From contig JAEYQM010000030.1 in the NCBI GenBank assembly GCA_023410025.1, positions 23,868 through 87,867 on the forward strand: a DNA stretch of 64,000 nucleotides, read 5' to 3'. This document shows, in pieces, positions 1-7,906 of the stretch. Each line of letters begins with the position of its first letter. The stretch's first letter is position 1. The stretch comes from Bacillota bacterium (GTDB taxonomy: Bacteria > Bacillota_I > Bacilli_A > ML615J-28 > CAG-698). Under the pieces are notes generated by a model. It searched no databases. It saw only the letters and a program-made list of their open reading frames with translations, and had not been told where the DNA came from. Both the position numbers and the translations under genes were made by a program.

Positions 1-107
1 CCACTAATAATAAATTGTTTTTTCATAGATTCTAATTTTAATATAAAACCAGAAATAGCAAGTTCATAGGGTTGAAGAAATGCATCCCAATTAAACGTTT
101 CAATCAT
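1..107 (-). CDS. relQ: RelQ/YjbM-type small alarmone synthetase, 5' part
   Basis: Only the first 35 codons are inside the window; the gene runs off the left edge. The visible N-terminus (MIETFNWDAFLQPYELAI...) matches the start of Bacillus YjbM/RelQ in the pattern W-x-x-FL-x-PY-x-x-A followed by an amphipathic helix. RelQ makes (p)ppGpp from ATP and GDP/GTP, but no catalytic residue is visible here. Context supports the call: a CYTH gene starts divergently 150 bp away, and in Bacillus yjbK (CYTH) and yjbM lie in the same cluster. The ATG is preceded by a weak GGTGAT ribosome site. The family call is inferred from a short N-terminus plus synteny. Confidence 0.6.
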   Translation of the reverse strand, partial: MIETFNWDAFLQPYELAISGFILKLESMKKQFIIS

Positions 108-202
108 TAATTATCACCCAATATATAATACCACAAAATTTTATTTTTTTAAACACTTATATTTAATAAAATAATTTTTGTGAGTATTTAAATATTTTTA
201 TA

Positions 203-230
203 TTGCATTTTGAATTTTTTTATGTATAAT
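203..230 (+). promoter_or_regulatory. Sigma-A type promoter of the CYTH gene
   Basis: TTGCAT (203-208) and TATAAT (225-230) are separated by 16 bp, about 30 bp before the ATG at 261. Confidence 0.65.
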
Positions 231-260
231 ATAAATAATTATACGGATAGGAGAGATATA

Positions 261-830
261 ATGCAAAAAAGTAATGGCGTTGAATTCAAAAGCCTTATTA
301 CCGAAGAAGAATATGAAAAGCTCGTAAATTTATTCAAAGGTAATAAAACTGATACACAAACTAACCATTATTTCGATACACCTCGTTTTTCTTTAAAAGC
401 CCTAGATGTTTCACTTAGAGTTCGTGAACGTGATAACTATGAGCTTACATTAAAACGAAAAAAAGGATACTCCGTTAATATGATAAATGTGGAAATATCA
501 AAACAAGATTTTCTTTTGATGAAAGAATCTTCAATTGTTAACAATCCAGAAATCAGAAATGAGTTACAATCAATGATTGGAGAACAGAAGCTTGTTAATT
601 TTTTAAGTTTATCAACTCATAGAACTTATTTCCCTTATAAAAGTGGGGTATTATTTATAGATAAAAGTGAGTACTTAGGTGTAACAGATTACGAGATTGA
701 ATTTTCAGCAAATTCATATAATCTTGGGAAAAGGGATTTCATTGGATTAATTAATGAATTTGAAATTCAATATAAAAAAGCTGACAAAAAAATAAAACGA
801 GCATTTAATGCATATAAAAGATTAAATTAA
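261..830 (+). CDS. CYTH domain protein (YjbK-like)
   Basis: 189 residues. The protein has the CYTH/triphosphate tunnel metalloenzyme layout: N-terminal EFKSLIT (the ExExK-like strand), SLRVRERD and ELTLKRKK basic strands, and later acidic strands DYEIEFS and NEFEIQYKKA. CYTH proteins bind triphosphate-containing substrates with divalent metal; the substrate of YjbK proteins is not established. Start chosen at ATG 261 because AGGAG precedes it and the promoter -10 ends at 230; an in-frame ATG further upstream has no ribosome site. Single gene with its own promoter and terminator, divergent from the relQ-like gene. Confidence 0.8.
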   Translation: MQKSNGVEFKSLITEEEYEKLVNLFKGNKTDTQTNHYFDTPRFSLKALDVSLRVRERDNYELTLKRKKGYSVNMINVEISKQDFLLMKESSIVNNPEIRNELQSMIGEQKLVNFLSLSTHRTYFPYKSGVLFIDKSEYLGVTDYEIEFSANSYNLGKRDFIGLINEFEIQYKKADKKIKRAFNAYKRLN

Positions 831-854
831 AGTGTGGTTCCACACTTTTTTTAT
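829..854 (+). terminator. Intrinsic terminator after the CYTH gene
   Basis: Stem AAGTGTG / CACACTT with a 4-nt loop, followed by a run of T at 846-852. Confidence 0.85.
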
Positions 855-860
855 TTCTAT

Positions 861-888
861 AAAAAAACAACCTTTTTCAAGGTTGTTA
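861..888 (-). terminator. Intrinsic terminator of spx
   Basis: On the minus strand AACAACCTT-GAAA-AAGGTTGTT is followed by seven T. The stem includes the spx stop codon. Confidence 0.85.
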
Positions 889-1308
889 AATTTTTATAGC
901 TTTAACATAATCACAATCATCTTCACCTAAGCAAAAATTGCACTCTCTATCCCTAATTTCATCAGGAAGGAAAAGGGTAATATCATCATCATTATAGCCA
1001 ACTTGTAAATCATTTTCGGTTACAATAATTGGTCTTTTTAATATTGTTGGATTTGCTATTATAAATTCAACAAGATCATGTATTTTCATAGAATCAATAT
1101 CGATGTTACTGTCCTTAAATACCTTTGATCTCATAGATATAATATCATCAAACCCATTTTCACTATTTGCTAACATTTTAAAAATATCTTCTTTTGAAAG
1201 TTTTGTATGAAGTATATTTTTTTCAACGTACTTAATACCGTACTTATTAAAGTACTTTTTTACCTTTCGGCATGATAAACAACTTGGAGAAGTATATAGT
1301 TGAATCAT
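886..1308 (-). CDS. spx: Spx-family redox regulator
   Basis: 140 residues. Spx binds the RNA polymerase alpha C-terminal domain and changes promoter choice under disulfide stress. Seen: LYTSPSCLSCRKVKKYF with the CxxC switch at C10/C13, IISMRSKVF, and the LKRPIIV...LQVGYNDDDI block, all strongly like Bacillus Spx (131 residues). It is longer by a C-terminal tail with three extra cysteines (ECNFCLGEDDCDYV). Start ATG 1308; the strong GGAGGGAG ribosome site lies unusually far upstream with a palindrome and two 5-codon ORFs between (separate entry). Monocistronic with its own terminator. Confidence 0.9.
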   Translation of the reverse strand: MIQLYTSPSCLSCRKVKKYFNKYGIKYVEKNILHTKLSKEDIFKMLANSENGFDDIISMRSKVFKDSNIDIDSMKIHDLVEFIIANPTILKRPIIVTENDLQVGYNDDDITLFLPDEIRDRECNFCLGEDDCDYVKAIKI

Positions 1309-1350
1309 AACATTGCACTCATTTTAGTGTATCCACTAAAACTCCCTCCT
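1305..1350 (-). promoter_or_regulatory. spx leader: ribosome site, 20-bp palindrome, two chained mini-ORFs
   Basis: Reading the minus strand: a GGAGGGAG ribosome site, then the perfect hairpin TTTTAGTG-GATA-CACTAAAA (1322-1341). Two possible 5-codon ORFs follow: GTG..TGA (1336-1319, MDTLK) and ATG..TGA (1322-1305, MSAML). Each stop overlaps the next start as ATGA, the last one being the spx ATG. This could be translational coupling, a hairpin that shortens the ribosome-site distance, or a repressor operator. Confidence 0.45.
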
Positions 1351-1436
1351 TTCTAATTATATTTTAACATCTTTTATTTAAAAAATAAACATTTTTTTGT
1401 TATATTTTTTATATTTATGTCGTTTTCATTTGTTTT

Positions 1437-1466
1437 CAAAAGGTAGCAATAATGCTACCTTTTGAT
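1437..1466 (-). terminator. Terminator-like hairpin after the opp locus
   Basis: Near-perfect inverted repeat CAAAAGGTAGCA / TGCTACCTTTTG. The T-run is within the 3' arm on the minus strand, so it may be bidirectional or weak. Confidence 0.55.
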
Positions 1467-1663
1467 TATAATTGAAACATTAACCAAAGTAAACCGAAAA
1501 TAATGCCTAAAACTAATAAAACTCTTGGTAAAAGTTGAATGAATAAGGCTATTCCCAAGGCAGCTAGGTCTTTTTTTGTTGGAGGATTCTCACGCAATTG
1601 TTGAGCGATTTTTTCCTCCTCCTCTTTAGTAAGAGGTTTATACGATATCTTTTGTTTCTTCAT
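1466..1663 (-). CDS. Small membrane protein, function unknown
   Basis: 65 residues starting MKKQKISYKPLTKEEEEKIA. A charged, helix-prone N-terminal half (PLTKEEEEKIAQQLRENPPT) is followed by one or two hydrophobic segments (residues ~36-65). It starts inside the last 26 bp of oppF in another frame, so it probably depends on opp transcription and translational coupling; no good ribosome site is visible. A longer in-frame start further upstream inside oppF looks spurious. I do not recognise the family. Confidence 0.5.
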   Translation of the reverse strand: MKKQKISYKPLTKEEEEKIAQQLRENPPTKKDLAALGIALFIQLLPRVLLVLGIIFGLLWLMFQL

Positions 1664-3449
1664 AGAAATGACAAGCCACTTGATGACCTGGAGATACTTC
1701 GCGTAATTCCGGTTTCTTTTGAGCACATATTTCACGAGCTATTGGACATCTTGTTCTAAATTTACATCCTGAAGGAGGATTAATATTTGATGGAATATCT
1801 CCCTTAAGAATGATTCTTTCCTTCTTATCTTGAGTAGTAGTTGGAATAGCGGAAATTAGTGATTTAGAATAAGGGTGTAGCGGATTTTCATATAATTCAT
1901 CTGATGCACTCAATTCTACTAAATCTCCTAAATACATTACCCCAATACGATCACTTACATGCTTAATAACACTTAAGTCATGTGAAATGAATAGATATGT
2001 TAATTCGCTATCTTCTTTAAGATCTTGAAGTAAGTTTAAGATTTGTGATTGAATAGACACGTCAAGGGCACTAACAGATTCATCACACACAACAAATTCA
2101 GGTTGTAATGCAAGAGCTCTTGCAATAACGATTCTTTGTCTTTGTCCTCCTGAGAATTGGTGTGGATATCTATGGATCATATAATGGTCAAGACCACATT
2201 TAGCCATGATATTAACAACATATTCTTCAAGTTCTTTAGAGCCTTTAGGAAATAATCCGTGTTCAACAACAGCTTCACTGATTGCTTGACCAACAGTCAT
2301 TCTAGGGTCTAATGATGAATATGGATCTTGGAAAATCATTTGCATTCTTTGACGAAGTCCACGAATTTCATGTTTATTTAATTTTTCTAAGTTAATTGCA
2401 TACTCACGATTTTTTTCCATCTTGTCTTGATAATCTGGATCTAAACATCTTTCAGTGATTGGAAGAACTTCTTTGCGTTTATATGAATCAAGTTGTTTTT
2501 TAATTTCAACTGATTTTTTATTTAATGCATCAACTTCTTGTTCAATACCTTTAATTTCTTGTGGTAATGCTTTAACCTTATTTTGTAATTTATTAAGTTT
2601 TGCAGTTTCTGAATTATATTTTTGAAGTAATTCTTTTATCTTCTTAAATTCTTCACCGTTAACTTTTTGACCTACAATATCAATCAAATTTTGATCATTT
2701 AAACTAATGTTGATATGATTATCTTTTAAAGCATTATTCGCTTTAATCTTTAAATCAGCAACTTCAGCTTCTACTTTTAAAATGTCGCTCTTCGCTCTAT
2801 CTAATTCTTTTCTTGCTAAATGAGCTTCTTTTTTAGTTTTATAAAGTTCTCTTGAATTTAATTCATCTTCACGCATTAGTTTAGAAATTGTTGGTAAATC
2901 TTTTTCAAGAATAAATTCACCAGCTGTTCTACTACCTTCACGTAATTGACGAGAGGCTTCTTTCTTTAATTCTTTTGATTTTTCTTCTAATCTTACAAGT
3001 TTATTTTTTAGACTTTCATATGTCTTTTTATTTTTTTCATCAGTAAGACTATTGCTTGATTCAAAAGTTTTTAATTCTTGTTTTAAAGCTTCAACTTTTT
3101 GATCAACTAGTAAAGATTTATCATATGAATTTTTAGCATCGCTTTGATATTTAACTAATTTATCAATTTCTTTAAGAACATATTGAGGATTAAATTCATG
3201 TAGTGGAATACCATAGTATAATGCACTACCACTTGTTGGCTTGTATAGTTGAAGGATTGTTCTACCTAAAGTTGATTTCCCACAACCACTTTCACCAACT
3301 AATCCAAATGTTTCACCTTTATAGATTGTGAAGCTGACATCTTCATTAGCGCGAACATTAAATTGTTTTCTTTGAAAAATATTCTTTTTCTTTAGAGGGA
3401 AGAATTTCTTAAGCTTTCTTATCTCAATTAATGGTTCTTTTTTATTCAT
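1638..3449 (-). CDS. oppF: Oligopeptide ABC transporter ATP-binding protein OppF with long coiled-coil insert
   Basis: 603 residues, nearly twice a normal OppF (~320). It is one of two ATPases driving peptide import through OppBC. Walker A GESGCGKST is near residues 54-62, the Q-loop is in MIFQDPYSSLDP near 370-382, then signature FSGGQRQR, Walker B VVCDESVSALD, H-loop ISHDLSVIKH, and the C-terminal Cys-containing peptide-transporter motif (SGCKFRTRCP). Between Walker A and Q-loop lies a ~280-residue Lys/Glu-rich helical insert (nt ~2360-3195). Start ATG 3449 chosen: AGAGAGG lies 8-9 nt upstream, whereas the in-frame GTG at 3458 abuts that site. Overlaps oppD by 8 bp. Confidence 0.93.
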   Translation of the reverse strand: MNKKEPLIEIRKLKKFFPLKKKNIFQRKQFNVRANEDVSFTIYKGETFGLVGESGCGKSTLGRTILQLYKPTSGSALYYGIPLHEFNPQYVLKEIDKLVKYQSDAKNSYDKSLLVDQKVEALKQELKTFESSNSLTDEKNKKTYESLKNKLVRLEEKSKELKKEASRQLREGSRTAGEFILEKDLPTISKLMREDELNSRELYKTKKEAHLARKELDRAKSDILKVEAEVADLKIKANNALKDNHINISLNDQNLIDIVGQKVNGEEFKKIKELLQKYNSETAKLNKLQNKVKALPQEIKGIEQEVDALNKKSVEIKKQLDSYKRKEVLPITERCLDPDYQDKMEKNREYAINLEKLNKHEIRGLRQRMQMIFQDPYSSLDPRMTVGQAISEAVVEHGLFPKGSKELEEYVVNIMAKCGLDHYMIHRYPHQFSGGQRQRIVIARALALQPEFVVCDESVSALDVSIQSQILNLLQDLKEDSELTYLFISHDLSVIKHVSDRIGVMYLGDLVELSASDELYENPLHPYSKSLISAIPTTTQDKKERIILKGDIPSNINPPSGCKFRTRCPIAREICAQKKPELREVSPGHQVACHFYEETKDIV

Positions 3450-4428
3450 GTCTTTCACCTCTCTTAGGATATAAACATCTGATGAAATGTCCTGGTTCTA
3501 CTTCAAAAGCAGGGATTTCTTTTTCTCTACATTTGTCTGTTGCGTATTTACATCTAGGTGCAAACTTACATCCAACTGGTAAATCTAGTGGATGAGGAAC
3601 AGATCCTGGGATCGCATCAAGTTTACCTTTAGGGCTATCTAATCTTGGAATAGATGTCATTAAACCTTCTGTATATGGATGTGAGTAAACTGTATTATCA
3701 TCAAAAATTGTTTTTGATGAAGCACGTTCAACTACTTGACCACAATACATAACGGCAACATCGTCAGCCATTTCATTAATAACACCCAAGTCATGTGTAA
3801 CGAATAAAATCGCAGTACCATATTCTTTCTTTAAGTCATTCATCAATTTTAAAATTTGGGCTTGAATAGTTACATCAAGTGCTGTTGTTGGTTCATCCGC
3901 TATTAATAATTTAGGACGACATGCAAGAGCAATTGCAATCATAACTCTTTGACTCATTCCTCCTGAAAGTTGGAATGAATATTGATAGAATATTTTATCT
4001 GGGTTAGATATACCAACATCTTTTAATAATTCTATCGCTCTTTGTGTAGCTTCTTCTTGTGTTAAATTTTGGTGAAGCATTAATACTTCAGTAATTTGAC
4101 GACCTACTTTAAATACTGGATTTAAACTAGTCATTGGTTCTTGGAATATAACAGAAATTTTATTACCTCTGATTTTTCTAAGTTCATCTTGTGTTAACTT
4201 AGAAATTACTTCACCTTGAAATACTATTTCACCTTGATGAATTTTTTGGTTTTCTTCAAATAATTGTAGAATTGACATGGCAGTAACACTCTTACCAGAA
4301 CCACTTTCCCCTACAAGTCCTAAAGTTTTACCTTCTTCAATATTGAATGAAACACCGTTAGCAGCTTTAATAATTCCTTTTTTTGTTGTGAAATACGTGT
4401 GTAAATCTTTAATTTCTAATAAACTCAT
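3442..4428 (-). CDS. oppD: Oligopeptide ABC transporter ATP-binding protein OppD
   Basis: 328 residues, normal length. Walker A GESGSGKSV, Q-loop VIFQEPMTSLNP, signature LSGGMSQR, Walker B LLIADEPTTALD, H-loop FVTHDLGV, and the C-terminal oligopeptide-transporter signature (VGCKFAPRCKYA) are all visible. It forms the ATPase heterodimer with OppF on the cytoplasmic face of OppBC. Ribosome site AAGGTG just before ATG 4428. It lies 9 bp after oppC and overlaps oppF, so is clearly co-translated. Unlike OppF it has no insertion. Confidence 0.95.
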   Translation of the reverse strand: MSLLEIKDLHTYFTTKKGIIKAANGVSFNIEEGKTLGLVGESGSGKSVTAMSILQLFEENQKIHQGEIVFQGEVISKLTQDELRKIRGNKISVIFQEPMTSLNPVFKVGRQITEVLMLHQNLTQEEATQRAIELLKDVGISNPDKIFYQYSFQLSGGMSQRVMIAIALACRPKLLIADEPTTALDVTIQAQILKLMNDLKKEYGTAILFVTHDLGVINEMADDVAVMYCGQVVERASSKTIFDDNTVYSHPYTEGLMTSIPRLDSPKGKLDAIPGSVPHPLDLPVGCKFAPRCKYATDKCREKEIPAFEVEPGHFIRCLYPKRGERHE

Positions 4429-4437
4429 ATTTACACC

Positions 4438-6693
4438 TTACCTTTCATTAGATTTTGGATCCATTGCGTCTCTTAATCCGTCACCAACTAAGTTAATACT
4501 CAAGGCAGTCATAATTAAGAATGCTGCAGGAATAATCCACATCCACCAATAATCTTTTAATACTTCAACTTTTTGGGCTCCTGTTAGCAAGTTACCCCAT
4601 GAAGGATTAGGAAGTTTAACACCAAAACCTAAATATGATAATCCTGCTTCAGTTAATAATGTACCAGCATATGATAAAGTTGTACTAACGATAACTACGT
4701 TAATAACGTTAGGTAAAATATGTCTAGTAATTATATGTTTTTCTTTAATTCCTAGAGCCTTTGCAGCTGTTACGAAATCTTTTTCACGTTCTGCTAGTAT
4801 TTGACCTCTAACTAAACGAGCTAGCCCTGGCCAACTTAGGAACCCTAAGATAACCATGATCATATAAATTCTTACATTTTCTGAAATTTTGTCATTTTCT
4901 TGAACGATTACAGCAAGTGTCATCGCAAGTGGTAAGAATGGGAATGAGTTTACTATTTCTCCAATTCTCATTAATACATTGTCAATCCATCCACCGTAGA
5001 ATCCTGAAACTAGACCAATTATTAGTCCAATTGTAAGAGAAACTAATACAGCTACAGCAGCAGATGTAAGTGTAATTTTACCACCATTAATAACTCTCTT
5101 AAATATATCAGCACCATTTAAATCAGTACCGAATAGGTAACCCTTATTACCCCAAATTGATACTTTACCATCTTTAGATACAGATAGGGAGTTAAAGTAA
5201 TTAGATGTAATAAAATTAGAGTCACTTAAATTTTTAGGTAAATTCAATTGATTTAAATCGTTTGAATAACCCCATGTATACACATTTCCTTTGTCATCTA
5301 ATGCAACAATGTGATATGTACCAGTAGCTAATTGAACAATATTTGCTCTTTGAACATCTAGAGGAATATCAATAATTGTGTTAGATGCATTATGTTCACC
5401 CCAACCAATGATTTTGCCATCATCTTTTAATGCAAATCCATTAGCTTTAGTAAGTACGATTTGTTTAATTGAATATCCTTTATCGGCATCACTTTTCTTT
5501 AATTCGTCAGTCATACGTTTTGCAGTACCATCAAGACCAACAACTTCTGTTGATCCGTTACTTAATGTATAAACTATATTAAAGTCATATGCTTGAATAT
5601 CAACAATCTTATCAAGTTGAACATCCGCAAGTAATTCACTATTATTAATTAAATCTTGATATTCTGAATCTGCTTGAGATGCATATTTCCATTGAAGTCT
5701 AGTTGAACGAGATCTAAATACAATTGGGTCTCCCTCAACAACAGTTAATCCTGTATCAGAAATTAATTGATCAAATGACTTTAAATCTCTTAATACAGTT
5801 CCTCCTGTATATCTCCATTGAATCATCTTTGTTGTATTATTTACAACTATAAATGGAGTAGCAAAGTTATAACTATTTTGAGATTCACTTAATCCAGAAG
5901 ATTTTGTAGAACCCCAAGTAAATACATAACCTTTTGATGTTAAAATTGAAGTGTATTCATATCCAGTAGCAACCTTAACAATTGGGTCAGTTTCAATTGT
6001 TGAAACACCAAAGGCTGCATATTGTGTTCTGACACTTGAATCAAAATAGTATTGAATAGTTTTTTTATGTTGTCCAAATGTTTGGTCAAGTTCATCATTA
6101 TATTCTGGAGTTGAAGCTTGTTCAAAGTTATTTCTTCCCCAACCAACTAATTTTCCACCTTTTGTTAATCCAACAACATGTGATGATCCAACAGATAATT
6201 GAACAATATCAGCAGCTTGTTGTTGAATTTCTGCAGGGACTTTTTTAATATCACTTATGTTTGAGCCCCATACATATATTTTATTATTATTTCCTATTGC
6301 AACAGAGAAAGCAACCCCGTTTCCAATAAGATAATTTTTGTTTCCTTCGCCATCAACTACAGATTTTACACCAGTCTTTTTTAAACCACTTGGTACATCT
6401 AAATAGTTAAGTCCTGGTTGAAGAGCAATTTGAGATGCTTCTTTATCAGCAGGATTAAAAGGTAATGTGTTAGAACCAATTACAACAAATAATACTACTA
6501 GAATAAAAATTCCCAACCCAATAATTGCAAGTCTATTATGAATAAACTTCTTAAATATTTGCTTACCTGGACCCATTAATTCTTCTTCTTTAAGAATATT
6601 TCTTTCTTTAGCTTTACCAAATCCAAACAAGAAAACAAACAGATTTTTTATAGATTTCCAAATTTGCATAAAAATATTTTTCACTTTTTCCAT
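4438..6693 (-). CDS. oppC: Oligopeptide ABC transporter permease OppC with an inserted RCC1-like propeller
   Basis: 751 residues against ~300 for ordinary OppC. N-terminal cytoplasmic segment, TM1 (~57-75, IIGLGIFILVVLFVVIG), then ~440 extra residues, then the canonical FGTDLNGADIFKRVINGG motif and the permease domain (five more TM segments, EAA loop EREKDFVTAAKALG). The insert (nt ~5150-6345) holds seven RCC1-type repeats of the form V-x-L-x-x-G-x-x-H-x-x-x-L-x-x-x-G-x-V-x-x-WG (for example IVQLATGTYHIVALDDKG), a full propeller count. Topology places it outside the membrane. Start ATG 6693 has AGGTGG 5 nt upstream; the GTG at 6702 does not. Operon oppBCDF. Confidence 0.93.
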   Translation of the reverse strand: MEKVKNIFMQIWKSIKNLFVFLFGFGKAKERNILKEEELMGPGKQIFKKFIHNRLAIIGLGIFILVVLFVVIGSNTLPFNPADKEASQIALQPGLNYLDVPSGLKKTGVKSVVDGEGNKNYLIGNGVAFSVAIGNNNKIYVWGSNISDIKKVPAEIQQQAADIVQLSVGSSHVVGLTKGGKLVGWGRNNFEQASTPEYNDELDQTFGQHKKTIQYYFDSSVRTQYAAFGVSTIETDPIVKVATGYEYTSILTSKGYVFTWGSTKSSGLSESQNSYNFATPFIVVNNTTKMIQWRYTGGTVLRDLKSFDQLISDTGLTVVEGDPIVFRSRSTRLQWKYASQADSEYQDLINNSELLADVQLDKIVDIQAYDFNIVYTLSNGSTEVVGLDGTAKRMTDELKKSDADKGYSIKQIVLTKANGFALKDDGKIIGWGEHNASNTIIDIPLDVQRANIVQLATGTYHIVALDDKGNVYTWGYSNDLNQLNLPKNLSDSNFITSNYFNSLSVSKDGKVSIWGNKGYLFGTDLNGADIFKRVINGGKITLTSAAVAVLVSLTIGLIIGLVSGFYGGWIDNVLMRIGEIVNSFPFLPLAMTLAVIVQENDKISENVRIYMIMVILGFLSWPGLARLVRGQILAEREKDFVTAAKALGIKEKHIITRHILPNVINVVIVSTTLSYAGTLLTEAGLSYLGFGVKLPNPSWGNLLTGAQKVEVLKDYWWMWIIPAAFLIMTALSINLVGDGLRDAMDPKSNER

Positions 6694-6702
6694 ACATACC
6701 AC

Positions 6703-7704
6703 CTAATCCAATTTAACTCTAGGATCTACTAAAGCATATGAAATATCCATAATTACGTTTGCAAGTAATGCAAGTAGTGCATAGAATAAATTCATTGTAA
6801 GAACAATATTATAATCACGGTCTTGTAAGGCTTTAATCAATACGCTTCCTATACCGTTAATAGCAAATACACTCTCAGTAATTGATGATCCACCAAAGAT
6901 TCCTACTAAACTACCAGCAACAATTGTAACTACTGGGATTAATGCATTTCTAAATGCATGTGAGTAAATAACTACTTTTTCTCTTAAACCTTTTGCTCTT
7001 GCAGTTCTAATATAATCTTTCTTTAGAACTTCAATCATAGCATTTCTTACATATCTAATAGTACCAGCTAAACTTCCGATTGTTAATGTAATAATCGGTA
7101 ATGTTAAGTGACTAATCCATCTCCATATATTCTCAAAAAATCCTCCCCCACTTTGAACTGCTGGTAATCCACCAAATTCAAAAATACCTAATGTTATAGG
7201 GAATAGGAAAATTAAACTTAACCCAATAAAGAATGTTGGCATTGACATAAATACAAGTGAGCTTACTTGCCAGAAGTTATCATATAGTGAGAACCTCTTT
7301 AAAGCAGACTTAATACCTGCAATTATTGCAATAGTAAACGAGAGCACTAAAGATATTATGTTAATCAGTATAGATATCTTGAGCGGCTCTTTGATTACAT
7401 CTTTTACTTCTTTATCGTAAACAGTAGAATAACCAAAATCTAAACTTAAAGTTCTTCCCATCCACTTGAAGTATCTTACTACTAAGCCATCATTTAAACC
7501 TAATTCTTCACGTTTTTCGGCTTTAAATTCTTCTAATCTTTTTGCTCCTTCTTCACCTTTAAATTCAGGTAATCCATATAAATGTGAGTAAGCTAAGTCA
7601 ACTGGATCTCCAGGAACACTAACTACAATCACAAATAAAATTATTGAAATTATAAAAGCAACAGGAATTAAAGATAATATTCTTTTTAATAAATATTTCC
7701 CCAT
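6703..7704 (-). CDS. oppB: Oligopeptide ABC transporter permease OppB
   Basis: 333 residues, inner-membrane permease that pairs with OppC. TM1 (SLIPVAFIISIILFVIVVSV) is followed by an extracytoplasmic loop (PGDPVDLAYSHLYGLPEF...), DFGYSTVY, four or five further TM segments, and the EAA loop EVLKKDYIRTARAKGLREK that contacts OppD/F. The loop after TM1 is about 20 residues longer than in Bacillus OppB but has no added domain. Start ATG 7704: GGAGG lies 8 nt upstream and itself contains the in-frame upstream ATG. First gene of oppBCDF, with its own promoter at 7827-7855. Confidence 0.95.
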   Translation of the reverse strand: MGKYLLKRILSLIPVAFIISIILFVIVVSVPGDPVDLAYSHLYGLPEFKGEEGAKRLEEFKAEKREELGLNDGLVVRYFKWMGRTLSLDFGYSTVYDKEVKDVIKEPLKISILINIISLVLSFTIAIIAGIKSALKRFSLYDNFWQVSSLVFMSMPTFFIGLSLIFLFPITLGIFEFGGLPAVQSGGGFFENIWRWISHLTLPIITLTIGSLAGTIRYVRNAMIEVLKKDYIRTARAKGLREKVVIYSHAFRNALIPVVTIVAGSLVGIFGGSSITESVFAINGIGSVLIKALQDRDYNIVLTMNLFYALLALLANVIMDISYALVDPRVKLD

Positions 7705-7724
7705 AAAATATACCTCCATTTAAT

Positions 7725-7789
7725 TTGATATCTTGTTATTTCTATAATTTTATTATGTCCATAAAAGCATAGAAATAATAAGATATCAA
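7725..7789 (-). repeat. Long inverted repeat in the oppB leader
   Basis: Arms of ~21 nt (7725-7745 and 7769-7789) pair with one mismatch around a 23-nt loop. It lies in the 5' leader of oppB, just after the predicted transcription start, and could act in mRNA stability or regulation. Confidence 0.6.
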
Positions 7790-7826
7790 TAATTTTCTTT
7801 AATATAAAAAATTATCTAGTCTTATT

Positions 7827-7855
7827 ATTATAGCATAAAAAGTCAATATAATCAA
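7827..7855 (-). promoter_or_regulatory. Promoter of oppBCDF
   Basis: Minus strand TTGATT (7850-7855), 17-bp spacer ending in TGC, and TATAAT (7827-7832): an extended -10 sigma-A promoter. It gives oppBCDF expression independent of oppA. Confidence 0.7.
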
Positions 7856-7867
7856 TTGCTTTTTAGA

Positions 7868-7897
7868 AATAAAGGGAGAGAGCTACCTCTCCCCCTA
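7868..7897 (-). terminator. Terminator after oppA
   Basis: G+C-rich hairpin GGGGAGAG / CTCTCCC followed on the minus strand by TTTATTTCT. It separates oppA from oppBCDF; partial read-through is possible. Confidence 0.7.
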
Positions 7898-7906
7898 AAG
7901 GATTTT

